Counted from the stretch's first letter, positions 47,309 to 56,520 are shown. The stretch is 64,000 bases of DNA from Halomonas sp. I5-271120 (GCF_030553075.1 NZ_CP130701.1:3162001-3226000), one strand, 5' to 3'. Program-made: numbers and translations. The notes: generated from the letters alone by a model not told the origin.

Positions 47309-48595
47309 TTAAGTGCTGACTGGCGAAGCATTCAAGAACCAGTCCTTCATGGTCGTGGTGATCTGGCGCATTTCCTCATCGAGGGTGACATAGGCGGGCA
47401 TGGTGTAGAGCCAGCGGCCGAAACTTCTTAGCCAGACGCCGCGGCTACGCGCGAAGTCCTGGGCGCCTTTGAGGCTTGCCGCGTCATGCACCTCGATCAC
47501 CGCGGTGGCGCCGAGTACGCGCACATCCTCAACGGCAGGGTGTGCCTTGAGGTCGGCATCTTCGGCCAATTCCTTACGAAGAATCGCGTTCAGTGAGGCG
47601 ATTTTGCCCAGATAGTCTTCCTCCTCGAAGACCGCCAGACTCTCCAGGGCCACGCGGCAGGCGAGAGGATTGCCCATGAAGGTGGGACCATGCATGAAGG
47701 CGTGGTTGGGGTCTTCACTGAGAAAAGCTGAGTAGACGGCATCTGTCGCCAGAGTCGCTGCGTGTCCCAGGTAGCCCCCGGTTAGTCCCTTGGAAAGCAC
47801 CATGATGTCTGGTGTAACGTCGGCATGTTCGGCGGCAAACATCTTGCCGGTGCGCCCGAAGCCGGTAGCCACCTCGTCGAAGATCAACAGTACGCCGAAC
47901 TCGTCGCATAATGCCCTTGCCGCCTGAACGTAATGGGGGGAGGTCATGTTAAGGCCACCTGCAGCTTGCAGTAGAGGCTCCATGAGCAGTCCGGCGATCT
48001 CATGGTGGTGCAACTCGAGTACCTCGCGCAGGGCCTTGATATCGGCTTCTACGGCTTCTCTCGGAGCGTCGAAGGCGGCGGTGGGGGCTGGCGCAAAATG
48101 GTGCCTCGGCAAGAAGCCGGAAAACAGGGAGTGCATGCCTTCCTCGGGGTCGCATACCGCCATGCAGCCCGTTGTGTCGCCATGGTAGGCCTTCATCAGT
48201 GACAGCATGCGGTGCTTGCCTGGGTGGCCGCGCTGCACCTGGTATTGCACGGCCATCTTCATGGCGACTTCCATTCCGACCGAGCCACTATCAGAGAAAA
48301 AGACATGATTGAGTCCTGGTGGTGTTATGCGCACCAGGGCGGCCGATAGTTGGTCGGCAGGTTCATGCGTCAGTCCACCGAGCATTACATGACAAAGGGC
48401 GTCGGCTTGCTGTTTGATGGCCGCAACGAGCCTGGGGTGTCCATAGCCATGAATCATGCACCACCACGAGCAGGTGGCATCAAGCAGTTGTTCGCCATTT
48501 TCCAGGGTGAAGTATGCCCCATCACCGCCTATTACCTTTAGGGCGGTAGGTTGAGTCTGCATCTGTGCATAGGGGTGCCAAAGTGCCTGGCTCAT
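47309..48595 (-). CDS. bioA: Adenosylmethionine--8-amino-7-oxononanoate aminotransferase
   Basis: Encodes 428 residues. BioA uses S-adenosylmethionine as amino donor to make 7,8-diaminopelargonate in biotin synthesis. Diagnostic segments: [69 protein letters not shown] and PLP lysine in [11 protein letters not shown]. No other bio genes are adjacent. A BirA-type operator overlaps the promoter region just upstream. Confidence 0.95.
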   Translation of the reverse strand: MSQALWHPYAQMQTQPTALKVIGGDGAYFTLENGEQLLDATCSWWCMIHGYGHPRLVAAIKQQADALCHVMLGGLTHEPADQLSAALVRITPPGLNHVFFSDSGSVGMEVAMKMAVQYQVQRGHPGKHRMLSLMKAYHGDTTGCMAVCDPEEGMHSLFSGFLPRHHFAPAPTAAFDAPREAVEADIKALREVLELHHHEIAGLLMEPLLQAAGGLNMTSPHYVQAARALCDEFGVLLIFDEVATGFGRTGKMFAAEHADVTPDIMVLSKGLTGGYLGHAATLATDAVYSAFLSEDPNHAFMHGPTFMGNPLACRVALESLAVFEEEDYLGKIASLNAILRKELAEDADLKAHPAVEDVRVLGATAVIEVHDAASLKGAQDFARSRGVWLRSFGRWLYTMPAYVTLDEEMRQITTTMKDWFLNASPVST

Positions 48596-48605
48596 GTGAT
48601 CCTCT

Positions 48606-48638
48606 TTGTTAACGTTGTGATATATTCTAGGTTAACAG
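48606..48638 (-). promoter_or_regulatory. BirA (biotin repressor) operator upstream of bioA
   Basis: TTGTTAACG, 15 bases and GGTTAACAG form an interrupted palindrome matching the BirA operator plan (TTGTTAACC, 14-16 bases, GGTTAACAA). It starts 11 bases upstream of the bioA ATG. Confidence 0.75.
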
Positions 48639-48831
48639 ATTCTTTCTCTATCGGTCATCCTTTCGGCGGCTATGTAAAAATGAGTAAAAAAATAAGCAAT
48701 GGGAATGTGTTTGGTTTCTGATATTGTCGTTTAAAATAAAAACGATTAGACTTATGCGAGGTCGATTACATCCCGACTTTGCTGACCCGTTATCCCGTAG
48801 TGTCTACCAGAAGCAGATATAAGGAATTGCC

Positions 48832-49209
48832 ATGTCCCTGCTCAACGATTACATGCAGAAAGAACAGATGCTCAAGCAGCTCACTGACGAGCTCCACAAG
48901 ATGGAAAACGACAACCGTTTGAAGTCTGAGCTCGAGTTCAAAGAAAAGCTCGAAGCACTGATGAAAGAGTTCGGTAAAAGCGCCGCCGACGTCATCGAAC
49001 TCGTCGACCCCAAGGCGGCTTCCCGTGCCGCAGCAGGCAAGCCGGAATCTTCCGGTGGTCGTCGCAAGCGCAAGCTGAAGATTTACAAGAACCCGAATAC
49101 CGGTGAAGTCGTCGAGACCCGCGGCGGCAACCAGAAGACCCTCAAGGCTTGGAAAGACGAGTACGGCAACGATACCGTCGAGTCCTGGCTGGTTCGCGTG
49201 GAAGAGTGA
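48832..49209 (+). CDS. mvaT: MvaT/MvaU-type H-NS-family nucleoid protein
   Basis: Encodes 125 residues. The N-terminal coiled-coil oligomerisation region (residues about 1-60) begins MSLLNDYMQKEQMLKQL. A basic linker GGRRKRKLKIYKNP leads to the DNA-binding end NTGEVVETRGGNQKTLKAWK, which closely resembles Pseudomonas MvaT (TGEVIETKGGNHKTLKEWK). Such proteins silence AT-rich, often horizontally acquired DNA. The promoter region shared with bioA is visibly AT-rich, suggesting autoregulation. A strong terminator follows. Confidence 0.92.
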   Translation: MSLLNDYMQKEQMLKQLTDELHKMENDNRLKSELEFKEKLEALMKEFGKSAADVIELVDPKAASRAAAGKPESSGGRRKRKLKIYKNPNTGEVVETRGGNQKTLKAWKDEYGNDTVESWLVRVEE

Positions 49210-49228
49210 TTTAGCCTCTTGCTCGGAC

Positions 49229-49262
49229 ATCGCCCTCGGTTTTACCGGGGGCGATTTTTTTT
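49229..49262 (+). terminator. Rho-independent terminator of the mvaT-like gene
   Basis: ATCGCCCTCGG pairs with CCGGGGGCGAT around TTTTA and ends in eight T residues. Confidence 0.93.
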
Positions 49263-49756
49263 GAAGATTAAATGTTCTTCATGAAAACTATCCGTGGTGT
49301 TTGCTAGGCCAGCTCTTCAGGAGTGTCGCCATGCAGCAACACTTGACTTGTGGCGCTATTATGTACTGCTGCTGGCTTTCTGTAGTGAAAAGGCGTTAAT
49401 AGTTTCTGTCGCTGGAAATACCTGATCGATCGCCTCCTAGTCAGCCATCACCATCATTAACGTAATGCCGCTGGTTATGATGCTCATTTTTTCTGCATCG
49501 TTCCCGCGTGACGCTTGGTTTGTCAGAGGCGCCACAAGGTCCAATACTGATGGCCGTTCTGTGGGGAAATAGTGAAATAAGCTGTCGTCACGAGTCTGAG
49601 GAGACTTCAATCAGGAGGTAAGGTGTGGCATGGCCAAGGCGGCTACAAATGTATGCGCCGTAGCCTCAGAGAGCCGCTACCTATAAGTGAGGAAAGGAGT
49701 AAGTTGGCTGGGCTCGCGGACGGGGTGAGTTAATGCCACAGAGCCGATCGGTGGCT
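49263..49756. other. Gene-poor region between mvaT and the tus-like gene
   Basis: No gene of normal size is supported in about 500 bases. There is a strong AGGAGGT at 49613-49619 ten bases before an 18-codon open frame (49630-49686), and a weak hairpin AGAGCC/GGCTCT with TTTT at 49740-49761. The 11-bp repeats follow directly. Base composition is visibly lower in GC than neighbouring genes. Confidence 0.5.
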
Positions 49757-49811
49757 CTTTTCAAGTGCTTTTCAAGTGCTTTTCAAGTACTTTTCAAGTA
49801 CTTTTCAGGCA
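49757..49811. repeat. 11-bp tandem repeat, five units
   Basis: CTTTTCAAGTG twice, CTTTTCAAGTA twice and CTTTTCAGGCA, ending four bases before the stop codon of the tus-like gene on the opposite strand. Confidence 0.92.
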
Positions 49812-49815
49812 CCGC

Positions 49816-50727
49816 CTAGCGGTAACGGTAGATCCTAATGCTCGGTAGAAAGGGGGTATCCTCAAGGCGTTCGTCGCTTCTTTTGGCACGCGTACGCTTC
49901 TCCTGCGGGGTGGGCTGGGGCTGATTATGATCAGGCAGCCGACCATCGGTGCTGGGAATGAATAGCGGCAGTGCGACGTTCATGGCACGACGCTCGCGGC
50001 CGTCGGCTAGTGGTTCGGCAAAGAAGAGGTTGGCGCGCATCAGGGGAGCCTGCTTCTGGACCTGGGCCAGTGGCTCACTGTCAGGAATTCCGGCTAGGCG
50101 TTTGAGTTGAATACGAACATGAGGTGAGTCGGCGTCAAGTGCCAGCAACTTCTTCTCGGCTTCGCGGACGCTCAGTTTCTTGATCGAGCGACCACTCGAA
50201 TACCAGGCCAGTCGCACGCGGGAGAGGGGGGCATTCGCCACCGGTATGGCGCGCCAGCATTGCTTGAGATGGAGTCTGGCGAGACCCTGGCCGGTGAGGT
50301 GTGCATGCAAGGCCGGGTGGCGAAACGGCAGTATCGCCTTGATCTCGGGGATAAGGTCGGCGGCATGCTCGCGAATCTTTGCCAGTATGCAGGCGAAGTC
50401 GTCTTTGGCTTCATTGACCTTTCCAACATGCTCGAGCATCCGCTGGTCGGCGGCAATCAGCCCGACATAGCTGCGGGTGGCGCGGCCATCCTGTCCGTCC
50501 TGATACCAGAAGTCGAGCAGTGCGGCTCTTAGCCAGTCGGCGTCGGGTGTAGTGTGGTGCAACGCCCAGGCGCCGACGCCTCTTTCACGGTTCTGCTCTC
50601 GGAAGTACTGCACCAACGTTTCGATGCGATTGATGATCGTGTCGAAGGCCGCTTCCAGCTCAGCCAGCAGGCGGTACTGTAGCGGCTGAAGGTCTTTCGC
50701 CTGATCCTTATGTTGGTCGTCCTGCAT
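49816..50727 (-). CDS. tus: Tus-like DNA replication terminus site-binding protein
   Basis: Encodes 303 residues, similar to E. coli Tus (309). Alignment by eye finds an N-terminal LLAELEAAFDTI helix, VGKVNEAKDDFACIL matching the Tus HINKLKTTFEHIV segment, and HAHLTGQGLARLHLKQCWRA followed by LAWYSSGRSIKKLSVREAEK, which parallels the Tus RHLPGLITLNAYR and WANKHIIKNL region that helps clamp Ter DNA. The end (PSIRIYRYR) parallels the Tus PRLHLYV end. Tus blocks replication forks at Ter sites from one side. The gene begins 12 bases after yacG with no strong ribosome binding site, suggesting co-transcription. No E. coli-like Ter core was seen nearby. Confidence 0.8.
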   Translation of the reverse strand: MQDDQHKDQAKDLQPLQYRLLAELEAAFDTIINRIETLVQYFREQNRERGVGAWALHHTTPDADWLRAALLDFWYQDGQDGRATRSYVGLIAADQRMLEHVGKVNEAKDDFACILAKIREHAADLIPEIKAILPFRHPALHAHLTGQGLARLHLKQCWRAIPVANAPLSRVRLAWYSSGRSIKKLSVREAEKKLLALDADSPHVRIQLKRLAGIPDSEPLAQVQKQAPLMRANLFFAEPLADGRERRAMNVALPLFIPSTDGRLPDHNQPQPTPQEKRTRAKRSDERLEDTPFLPSIRIYRYR

Positions 50728-50739
50728 GGCGCTGATTCG

Positions 50740-50967
50740 TCATTCCTGGCCGCGCTCGGCGCGCATGATCATCTCATCGATCTCGGTCTCATCCATGGCG
50801 GGCTCGCCAGCAATGCGATGGGACTCATCGGCCCAAGCGCCCAAGTCGAGCAGCTTGCAACGCTTTGAGCAGAATGGCCGATGCAGGTTGTCCTCTACCC
50901 AGGCTACCGTTTTGCGACACTGTGGGCAGGCCACTTCTAGAGGGCGAGAAGCGTGTTCTTGGGTCAT
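50740..50967 (-). CDS. yacG: DNA gyrase inhibitor/zinc-binding protein YacG
   Basis: Encodes 75 residues. The four zinc cysteines lie in ACPQCRKTV and [13 protein letters not shown], followed by the acidic [10 protein letters not shown] segment, as in YacG, which binds GyrB and inhibits gyrase. The start at 50967 (MTQEHASRP) fits family length; a longer frame to 51021 overlaps nothing but lacks support. It follows coaE, the usual neighbour. Confidence 0.92.
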   Translation of the reverse strand: MTQEHASRPLEVACPQCRKTVAWVEDNLHRPFCSKRCKLLDLGAWADESHRIAGEPAMDETEIDEMIMRAERGQE

Positions 50968-51060
50968 ATGGGTCTCGTGCGGGTAAAGAGTTGCGTCAGC
51001 ATGCCCAATCGTCGAAGCCAAGGCAATCCAGCTTGGCTGGGCTTTTCTCAGGGGGCGCTC

Positions 51061-51672
51061 TTAAGAGGTCTCGCGATGACGGCGATATAGGCGATCAAGT
51101 CTTGCAACCTGGTGCGCCAGATCATCGGTATCGCCGCTGTTGTCGATAACGTCATCGGCTTTGGCAAGCCGTTTCTGCCTGGGCATCTGTGCCGCGACTA
51201 TCGCGCGAGCCTGCTCTTCATCAACGCTGTCGCGGCTGGCGGTTCGGCTGATTTGCAGGGCTTCGGGAATATCGATCACCAGGCAGCGGTCAACCAGACG
51301 ATGCTGATCAGACTCGAATAACAGCGGGGACACCAGCAGGTGATAGGGGGCGTCCGTTGCCGCCATGCGCGCCAAGTGTGCTTCGAGGCGCTCCCGAATT
51401 CGCGGATGGGTGACCGACTCCAGCCATCGCCGCTCGGCTTCATCGCTGAAGACAATGCTACGCAGCGCACGGCGATCCAGGTGGCCATCGGCGGTTAGTA
51501 CACCGGGGCCGAAGTGATCCACGATATCGGTAAGGGCGGGCTCGCCCGGTTCTACCACTTCGCGTGCCACATCATCGGCATCGACCCAGTCGATGCCGTG
51601 GGTCGCGAAGGCCCGTGCAACGGTCGACTTGCCCGAGCCGACGCCACCGGTAACGCCGATCGTAAGGCTCAT
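51061..51672 (-). CDS. coaE: Dephospho-CoA kinase
   Basis: Encodes 203 residues. It phosphorylates dephospho-CoA in the last step of coenzyme A synthesis. P-loop TIGVTGGVGSGKSTVAR is at the N-terminus; DADDVAREVV, THPRIRERLEAHL and LVSPLLFESD follow. ATG 51672 overlaps the pilD stop (ATGA). The pilD-coaE-yacG order is common in gammaproteobacteria. Confidence 0.95.
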   Translation of the reverse strand: MSLTIGVTGGVGSGKSTVARAFATHGIDWVDADDVAREVVEPGEPALTDIVDHFGPGVLTADGHLDRRALRSIVFSDEAERRWLESVTHPRIRERLEAHLARMAATDAPYHLLVSPLLFESDQHRLVDRCLVIDIPEALQISRTASRDSVDEEQARAIVAAQMPRQKRLAKADDVIDNSGDTDDLAHQVARLDRLYRRHRETS

Positions 51673-52520
51673 GATATCAGGCCCTGATAGGCGGCCTGCA
51701 GCGGTGCGCCGGCTAGCAGGGCAATCCAGCCAGCCATGGCCAGGAAGGGGCCGAAGGGCATCGGAGCGCCACGCAGTCGTGGAATGATAATCTGAATGAG
51801 GATACCAATGATGGCGCCCACGCCAGCCGATAGTATCAGCACCATGGGCAGGGTCTGCCAGCCCAGCCAGGCCCCCAGCGCGGCCAGCAGTTTGAAGTCG
51901 CCATAGCCCATGCCTTCCTTGCCGGTGACGAGCTTGAATAGCCAGTAGAAGCTCCATAGCGAAAGATAGCCGGCCATGGCACCAATGACTGCCGAGGTAA
52001 GCATGAGTGGTTGAAACATCAACTGGTAGCCAAGCCCGACCCATAGCAGGGGGAGGGTGATGATGTCGGGCAGCAGCTGAGTGCGAAAGTCGATCACCGC
52101 TAGAGCGAGCAAGGCCAGGCAGGCGCCTATCAAAAAGAGGCTCTGAAGGCTCGCGCCGTGGATGGCGATGACGGCGACGACCAGCGCCATGCCGGCAATC
52201 TCAATCATGGGATATTGCAGGCTGATAGGTTGCTTGCAGCTCGCGCATTTTCCCCGCCGCTTCAGAAAGCCGAGCAGAGGGATATTGTCGTGCCAGCTGA
52301 TAGGAGCATTACAGGCCGGACACTGCGAGGCTGGGGTCACCAGGTTGAAACTGGCCGGCGACTCTTCCTCCAGCTCCAGCGCCTCGCGGGCTTCTGCTCG
52401 CCAGCCTTGCATCAGCATCACAGGCAGCCGAGTGACCACGACGTTCAGGAAGCTGCCCAGGCATAGACCGAGGACAATGATCAGCGGCCAGAACAGGGTA
52501 GGGGGAAGATCGGCAAGCAA
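51669..52520 (-). CDS. pilD: Prepilin peptidase/N-methyltransferase
   Basis: Encodes 283 residues. It is an inner-membrane aspartyl protease that cleaves and methylates type IV prepilins. The cytoplasmic domain has zinc cysteines in SQCPACNAPISWHDNIP and GKCASCKQPIS; catalytic aspartates are in LAVIDFRTQLLPD and GKEGMGYGDFKLLAALGAW. Eight membrane segments are expected. Its stop overlaps coaE. Confidence 0.95.
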   Translation of the reverse strand: MLADLPPTLFWPLIIVLGLCLGSFLNVVVTRLPVMLMQGWRAEAREALELEEESPASFNLVTPASQCPACNAPISWHDNIPLLGFLKRRGKCASCKQPISLQYPMIEIAGMALVVAVIAIHGASLQSLFLIGACLALLALAVIDFRTQLLPDIITLPLLWVGLGYQLMFQPLMLTSAVIGAMAGYLSLWSFYWLFKLVTGKEGMGYGDFKLLAALGAWLGWQTLPMVLILSAGVGAIIGILIQIIIPRLRGAPMPFGPFLAMAGWIALLAGAPLQAAYQGLIS

Positions 52521-52575
52521 GGGGGGCTCCTAGGCTCTGCATTTTTAGGAAAAAAAGAGCATTATATCTTTTTAG

Positions 52576-52604
52576 GGCAGGCCCGTGGTGGCGACGGGCC
52601 TGCC
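52576..52604. other. Inverted repeat between pilC and pilD
   Basis: GGCAGGCCCGT and ACGGGCCTGCC form an 11-bp stem with a 7-base loop, just after the pilC stop. There is no adjoining T-tract, so it may be an attenuator or mRNA-stability element rather than a full terminator. Confidence 0.5.
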
Positions 52605-52613
52605 ATGGCTAGG

Positions 52614-53843
52614 TTAGATAACGCTGCCTAGCTCGAAGATTGGCAGATACATTGATACAACGAGGCCACCGACCAGAACGCCGAGTACGACGATAATGAA
52701 CGGCTCGAGCAGCGAGGTAAGGGCATCGACCTTGTTGTCGACCTCCTCCTCGTAGTACTCCGCCACCCGGTTGAGCATCGCATCCAGCGAACCGGCTTCC
52801 TCGCCGATACCCACCATCTGTACGGCGAGCGCCGGAAATTGTTCCGTCAGACGCATGGCGAAGTGCAGCTGCTGCCCGGCTGAGACATCATCGCGCACCT
52901 GGAGTACGGCACGTTCGTATACCTTGTTGCCGGAGGCGCCAGCGGCAGTCTCGAGCGCCTCGACAAGCGGGACGCCGGCACCGAACGTGGTGGCGAGTGT
53001 GCTTGAGTATCGCGACACCGATGACTTGTCGAGAATGTCGCCGATCACCGGTATCTTTAGCGCCAGGGCATGCATCCGGTAGGTGAAGGCATCGGATCGT
53101 CTCATGCCCTGGCGAATCAGCATGATGCTCGCAACAATCAGTCCGATTCCCCAAAGCCAGTATTGCTGGGCGAATTCGGACATGGCGATGGTCATGCGTG
53201 TCATTGCCGGGAGCTCAGCACCAAAGCCCTGAAACAGGCTCTCGAACTGGGGGACCACCTTGATCAGCAGTAGTGCAGTCACGCCAATACCCACCGAAAT
53301 GACGGCGACGGGGTAATAGAGCGCCTTCTTGACGCGCCCCTTGAGCGTTTCGATCTTCTCTTTGTAGCTGGCCACCTTCTCCAGCATATGGTCAAGAGAG
53401 CCTGACTGTTCACCTGCTTCGATCATGTTGGTAAACAGTCGATCGAAGTGTTTGGGATGCTTGCGCAGCGCGTCGGAAAAACTGGTGCCCGCCGAGACAT
53501 CGTTCATCAGCTCCTGGACCAGGGCGCTCATGGTTGGATTCTTGAGGCTTTCCGCTACCACAGAGAAGGCCTGCAGCATGGGCACGCCCGCCTTGATCAT
53601 GGTCGCCAGCTGGCGGGCGAAGATCATGATATCGCGTGACTTGATCTTGCTCATACCACTGCCAAGGCTGCTCTTGCGGCGTATGCTCTTGATGAGAATG
53701 TTCTGGCTATTGAGTTGCCGCTCGACCTCTTGCTTCTCTTTGGCAACGATCTCTCCTGAGACCCGCCGCCCGCCGGGGCCTTTGCCTGTCCATTTCCAAC
53801 GTTGCAGCTTTGCTGGTTTTTTTTGCTTGGGCTGTCGCGCCAT
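52614..53843 (-). CDS. pilC: Type IV pilus inner-membrane platform protein PilC
   Basis: Encodes about 409 residues with two T2SSF (GspF) domains, each with helices and a membrane segment: MSKIKSRDIMIFARQLATMI, KKALYYPVAVISVGIGVTA in the first half and SSVSRYSSTLATTFGAGVPL and ALTSLLEPFIIVVLGVLVGG in the second. It links the PilB motor to pilin assembly. ATG 53843 has AGAGGA at correct spacing, whereas the ATG six bases earlier is too close to it. Confidence 0.95.
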   Translation of the reverse strand: MARQPKQKKPAKLQRWKWTGKGPGGRRVSGEIVAKEKQEVERQLNSQNILIKSIRRKSSLGSGMSKIKSRDIMIFARQLATMIKAGVPMLQAFSVVAESLKNPTMSALVQELMNDVSAGTSFSDALRKHPKHFDRLFTNMIEAGEQSGSLDHMLEKVASYKEKIETLKGRVKKALYYPVAVISVGIGVTALLLIKVVPQFESLFQGFGAELPAMTRMTIAMSEFAQQYWLWGIGLIVASIMLIRQGMRRSDAFTYRMHALALKIPVIGDILDKSSVSRYSSTLATTFGAGVPLVEALETAAGASGNKVYERAVLQVRDDVSAGQQLHFAMRLTEQFPALAVQMVGIGEEAGSLDAMLNRVAEYYEEEVDNKVDALTSLLEPFIIVVLGVLVGGLVVSMYLPIFELGSVI

Positions 53844-53907
53844 GGGCATTCCTCTAGAGTGATGATAGGCCCGTTTGGGTCATGATCGGCAACGATGCGG
53901 CGTGGGA

Positions 53908-55677
53908 TCAGTCCCGAATAATGCGGTTGACCTCCTCAAGGCTGGTCATTCCTTGCATGACCTTGAGAAGGCCACTGCGGCGCAGATTCGGATGGCCTTC
54001 GCGGCGTGCTTGCTCGTCAAGCTCGAGGGCGTTGCCATTGCGCATAATCAGCTGACTGATGGTGTCGCTGATAGGCACGACTTCATAGATGCCGACGCGT
54101 CCCTTGTAGCCAAGCGTGCAATGTCGGCAGCCGACCGGGTGGTAGATGGTCGCCTGCTGGATTTCATCCTCATTGAAGCCTTCTTCTCGAAGCACTTCTG
54201 CCGGGAGGCTCACCGGTTCCTTGCAGTGCTTGCACAGGCGGCGCGCCAGACGCTGGGCGATGATCAGCGACACCGAACTTGCAATGTTGAACGATGCGAT
54301 ACCCATATTCGACAGGCGTGTCAGGGTCTCTGCGGCCGAGTTGGTGTGCACGGTGGATAGCACCAGGTGGCCGGTCTGCGAGGCCTTGACTGCGATCTCC
54401 GCCGTTTCCAGGTCGCGAATCTCGCCGACCATGACCACGTCCGGGTCCTGGCGCAGGAAGGCGCGAAGAGCGCTGGCGAAGGTCAGGCCAATCTTTGGAA
54501 GCACGTTGACCTGGTTGACGCCAGGTACCTTGATCTCTACGGGGTCCTCGGCGGTAGAAATGTTGCGCTCACCGGTGTTGATGATGTTGATGCCGGTATA
54601 CAGCGATACCGTTTTACCGCTGCCGGTGGGGCCGGTGACCAGGATCATGCCTTGAGGCTCTGAGAGCGCCTGCTCGTACATCTTTCGCTGCGGTGGTGTG
54701 AAACCCAGTGAGTCGATGCCCATCTGGGCGGTGGTAGGGTCGAGGATGCGCAGCACCAACTTTTCGCCGAACACTGTCGGCAGAGAACTGACGCGGAAGT
54801 CGATCGAGCGTTGCTTGGAGAGTTTCAGCTTGACGGCGCCGTCCTGAGGCAGGCGGCGCTCGGAGATATCCAACCGTGACATGACTTTCAAGCGAGCAGC
54901 GATGCGGGTGCGCATGCCGAAGGGAGGGCGTGCAGCCTCGATCAGGATGCCATCGATGCGCATGCGAATTCGGTAGCTTGATTCGTAGGGTTCGAAGTGG
55001 ATGTCCGAGGCCCCGCGCCGTATCGCGTCCAACAGTACCTTGTTGACGAACTTGACTACCGGTGCATCGTCGCTGCCAGCGGTAATGGCCTGGTCGTCTT
55101 CAGGATCGTATTCCTCGTACTCGAGCCCCTCCAGAGCATCGTCGGCGCCGTCCAGACCTTCGAACAACTCGGCATTTTCGTGATGGCTGAGGTAGCTCTC
55201 GAGCACTGGCCCCAGCTGATCCACCGGGGCCAGAATGCCCTCGACCTTCAGATTGGTGGCGAATTGCAGCTCGTCCAGCAAGGCAAGCGTCGACGGGTAG
55301 GGCACCGCCACGGTCAGGCGGTGCTCGGTGCGATACAGCGGCATCACGGTGAGCCGGCGCAGGATCTTTTCTGGCATTTCCTGGGGTGGCGGCAGGCTGG
55401 CTAGTCTAAGAGCGTCCAGGTCGATCAGCGGCAGTCCATACTCCCAGGCCGCCGACAGCGCCGTCTGACGCGCCGACACCAGGCCGTTCTCGACCACGTG
55501 GCGCATCAGCGAGACGTCTTCTTCTTCGGCTTCCTGCACGGCCCGCAGAGCGGCAGCTTCAGTCAGTTGGCCGTCAGCCACCAGGCGCAGCGCTAACCCC
55601 CGCAGCGATGAGGCTACGCCGGCATCCTTGGCTGGAAGGCCATGATTGGCTGCTCCCCGCGGCTGTGATTCCTGCAT
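53908..55677 (-). CDS. pilB: Type IV pilus extension ATPase PilB
   Basis: Encodes about 589 residues. An N-terminal MshEN-type domain (possible c-di-GMP binding; VENGLVSARQTALSAAWEYG) precedes the motor: GASDIHFEPYESSYRIRMRI, Walker [18 protein letters not shown], the Asp box ISTAEDPVEIKV, Walker B DPDVVMVGEIRDLETA and the His box STVHTNSAAETL. Zinc cysteines LCKHCKEPV and GCRHCTLGYKGR are present. ATG 55677 has CAGGAG upstream; the earlier ATG at 55719 does not. It is first in pilB-pilC-pilD-coaE-yacG-tus. Confidence 0.95.
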   Translation of the reverse strand: MQESQPRGAANHGLPAKDAGVASSLRGLALRLVADGQLTEAAALRAVQEAEEEDVSLMRHVVENGLVSARQTALSAAWEYGLPLIDLDALRLASLPPPQEMPEKILRRLTVMPLYRTEHRLTVAVPYPSTLALLDELQFATNLKVEGILAPVDQLGPVLESYLSHHENAELFEGLDGADDALEGLEYEEYDPEDDQAITAGSDDAPVVKFVNKVLLDAIRRGASDIHFEPYESSYRIRMRIDGILIEAARPPFGMRTRIAARLKVMSRLDISERRLPQDGAVKLKLSKQRSIDFRVSSLPTVFGEKLVLRILDPTTAQMGIDSLGFTPPQRKMYEQALSEPQGMILVTGPTGSGKTVSLYTGINIINTGERNISTAEDPVEIKVPGVNQVNVLPKIGLTFASALRAFLRQDPDVVMVGEIRDLETAEIAVKASQTGHLVLSTVHTNSAAETLTRLSNMGIASFNIASSVSLIIAQRLARRLCKHCKEPVSLPAEVLREEGFNEDEIQQATIYHPVGCRHCTLGYKGRVGIYEVVPISDTISQLIMRNGNALELDEQARREGHPNLRRSGLLKVMQGMTSLEEVNRIIRD

Positions 55678-56063
55678 AGAGGCTCCTGAAACGATCGCTG
55701 CGTATATGGTAGCTGTCATTCTATCTGGTTAGGCAAGCGTTAGGCAGTGGTAGCGCCTGCTTGAGCCTTCGCCATGGCGGATCAACCTTCATCCGACCCG
55801 CATGGACGGCGTGGAGGTTCAGAATGGTCGAAAGCCGATCATTTCAGTGCCTTGCCGCTGTCATCTGTCTGGCTTAGTGTGATGCATAGAAAAGTATTGG
55901 TAGCAGCTAGCATTGAAGCTGATAGAGCATTAGCACACTCAGCATTGCTGATGTCACTCAACAGAATCGCTAGTACCATGCTGCTCAGCCAAGCAAGCCA
56001 GCCGACTGGCTCGTATGGATCGGTAACGTCGCCCTAACGGGCAGTCAAACAAGGGGATGAAAC
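55678..56063. other. Divergent intergenic region between pilB and pilA
   Basis: No gene is supported. The region should hold both promoters. I looked for a sigma-54 site (GG, ten bases, GC) before pilA and found only near-misses with wrong spacing. An AAGGGGATGAAAC leader immediately precedes the pilA ATG. Confidence 0.5.
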
Positions 56064-56444
56064 ATGAAGAAACAAGGCATGAAACACATCAAGGGCATGC
56101 AGTCGGGGCAGGGCGGTTTTACCCTGATTGAGCTGCTGATCGTCGTGGCGATTATCGGCGTGTTGGCGGCGATTGCGATTCCGCAGTATCAGAACTATTT
56201 AACTCGTTCGGCCAACAGTGCATGTGAAAGCGATGCGAGAGCCTATGCAACTGCTGTTGCAGCGGAAAGGGCATCTGGTAATGAAGATCCAGCAGTGGAT
56301 ACAGTGTTTTCCGACGGTGGTGAGGCATGTTCTTCACTTGGTGTTGGTGCAAGCGATACGTCTGTTGTCGAAGCTTCTGCTGCAAGTCCAGGTGATGATA
56401 CCTCAATCTCTGTAAATATCGGTATGGCCCAAGTTAGTACTTAA
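56064..56444 (+). CDS. pilA: Type IV major pilin-like protein
   Basis: Encodes 126 residues. The prepilin leader is followed by the class III signal [20 protein letters not shown], with cleavage after Gly18 and Glu at mature position 5, then [15 protein letters not shown]. Two cysteines (CESDARA and EACSSLG) can form the small disulfide-bonded loop. The mature part is short (about 108 residues), Ser/Ala-rich, acidic, and its codons are visibly A/T-richer than the neighbours, consistent with exchange or rapid variation. Serines near the C-terminus are candidate glycan sites. It has its own strong terminator. Confidence 0.93.
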   Translation: MKKQGMKHIKGMQSGQGGFTLIELLIVVAIIGVLAAIAIPQYQNYLTRSANSACESDARAYATAVAAERASGNEDPAVDTVFSDGGEACSSLGVGASDTSVVEASAASPGDDTSISVNIGMAQVST

Positions 56445-56520
56445 CTCTAGTACTTTATTACACAGGAAAATAGGGCATAGGGCTCGGGGCTAACCCAGTT
56501 CTTCACTTAGAATGAATCAA

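Noticed and set aside
49210..50760. Ter site near the tus-like gene
   Set aside because: No sequence close to the E. coli core GTATGTTGTAACTA was seen; another organism's Ter could differ.
55774..56037. 87-codon frame between pilB and pilA
   Set aside because: No ribosome binding site, no motif, and it fills the divergent promoter region.
55720..56063. Sigma-54 promoter for pilA
   Set aside because: Candidates such as GGCTTAGTGTGATGC have 11 or 9 bases between GG and GC instead of 10, and no TTGCA.
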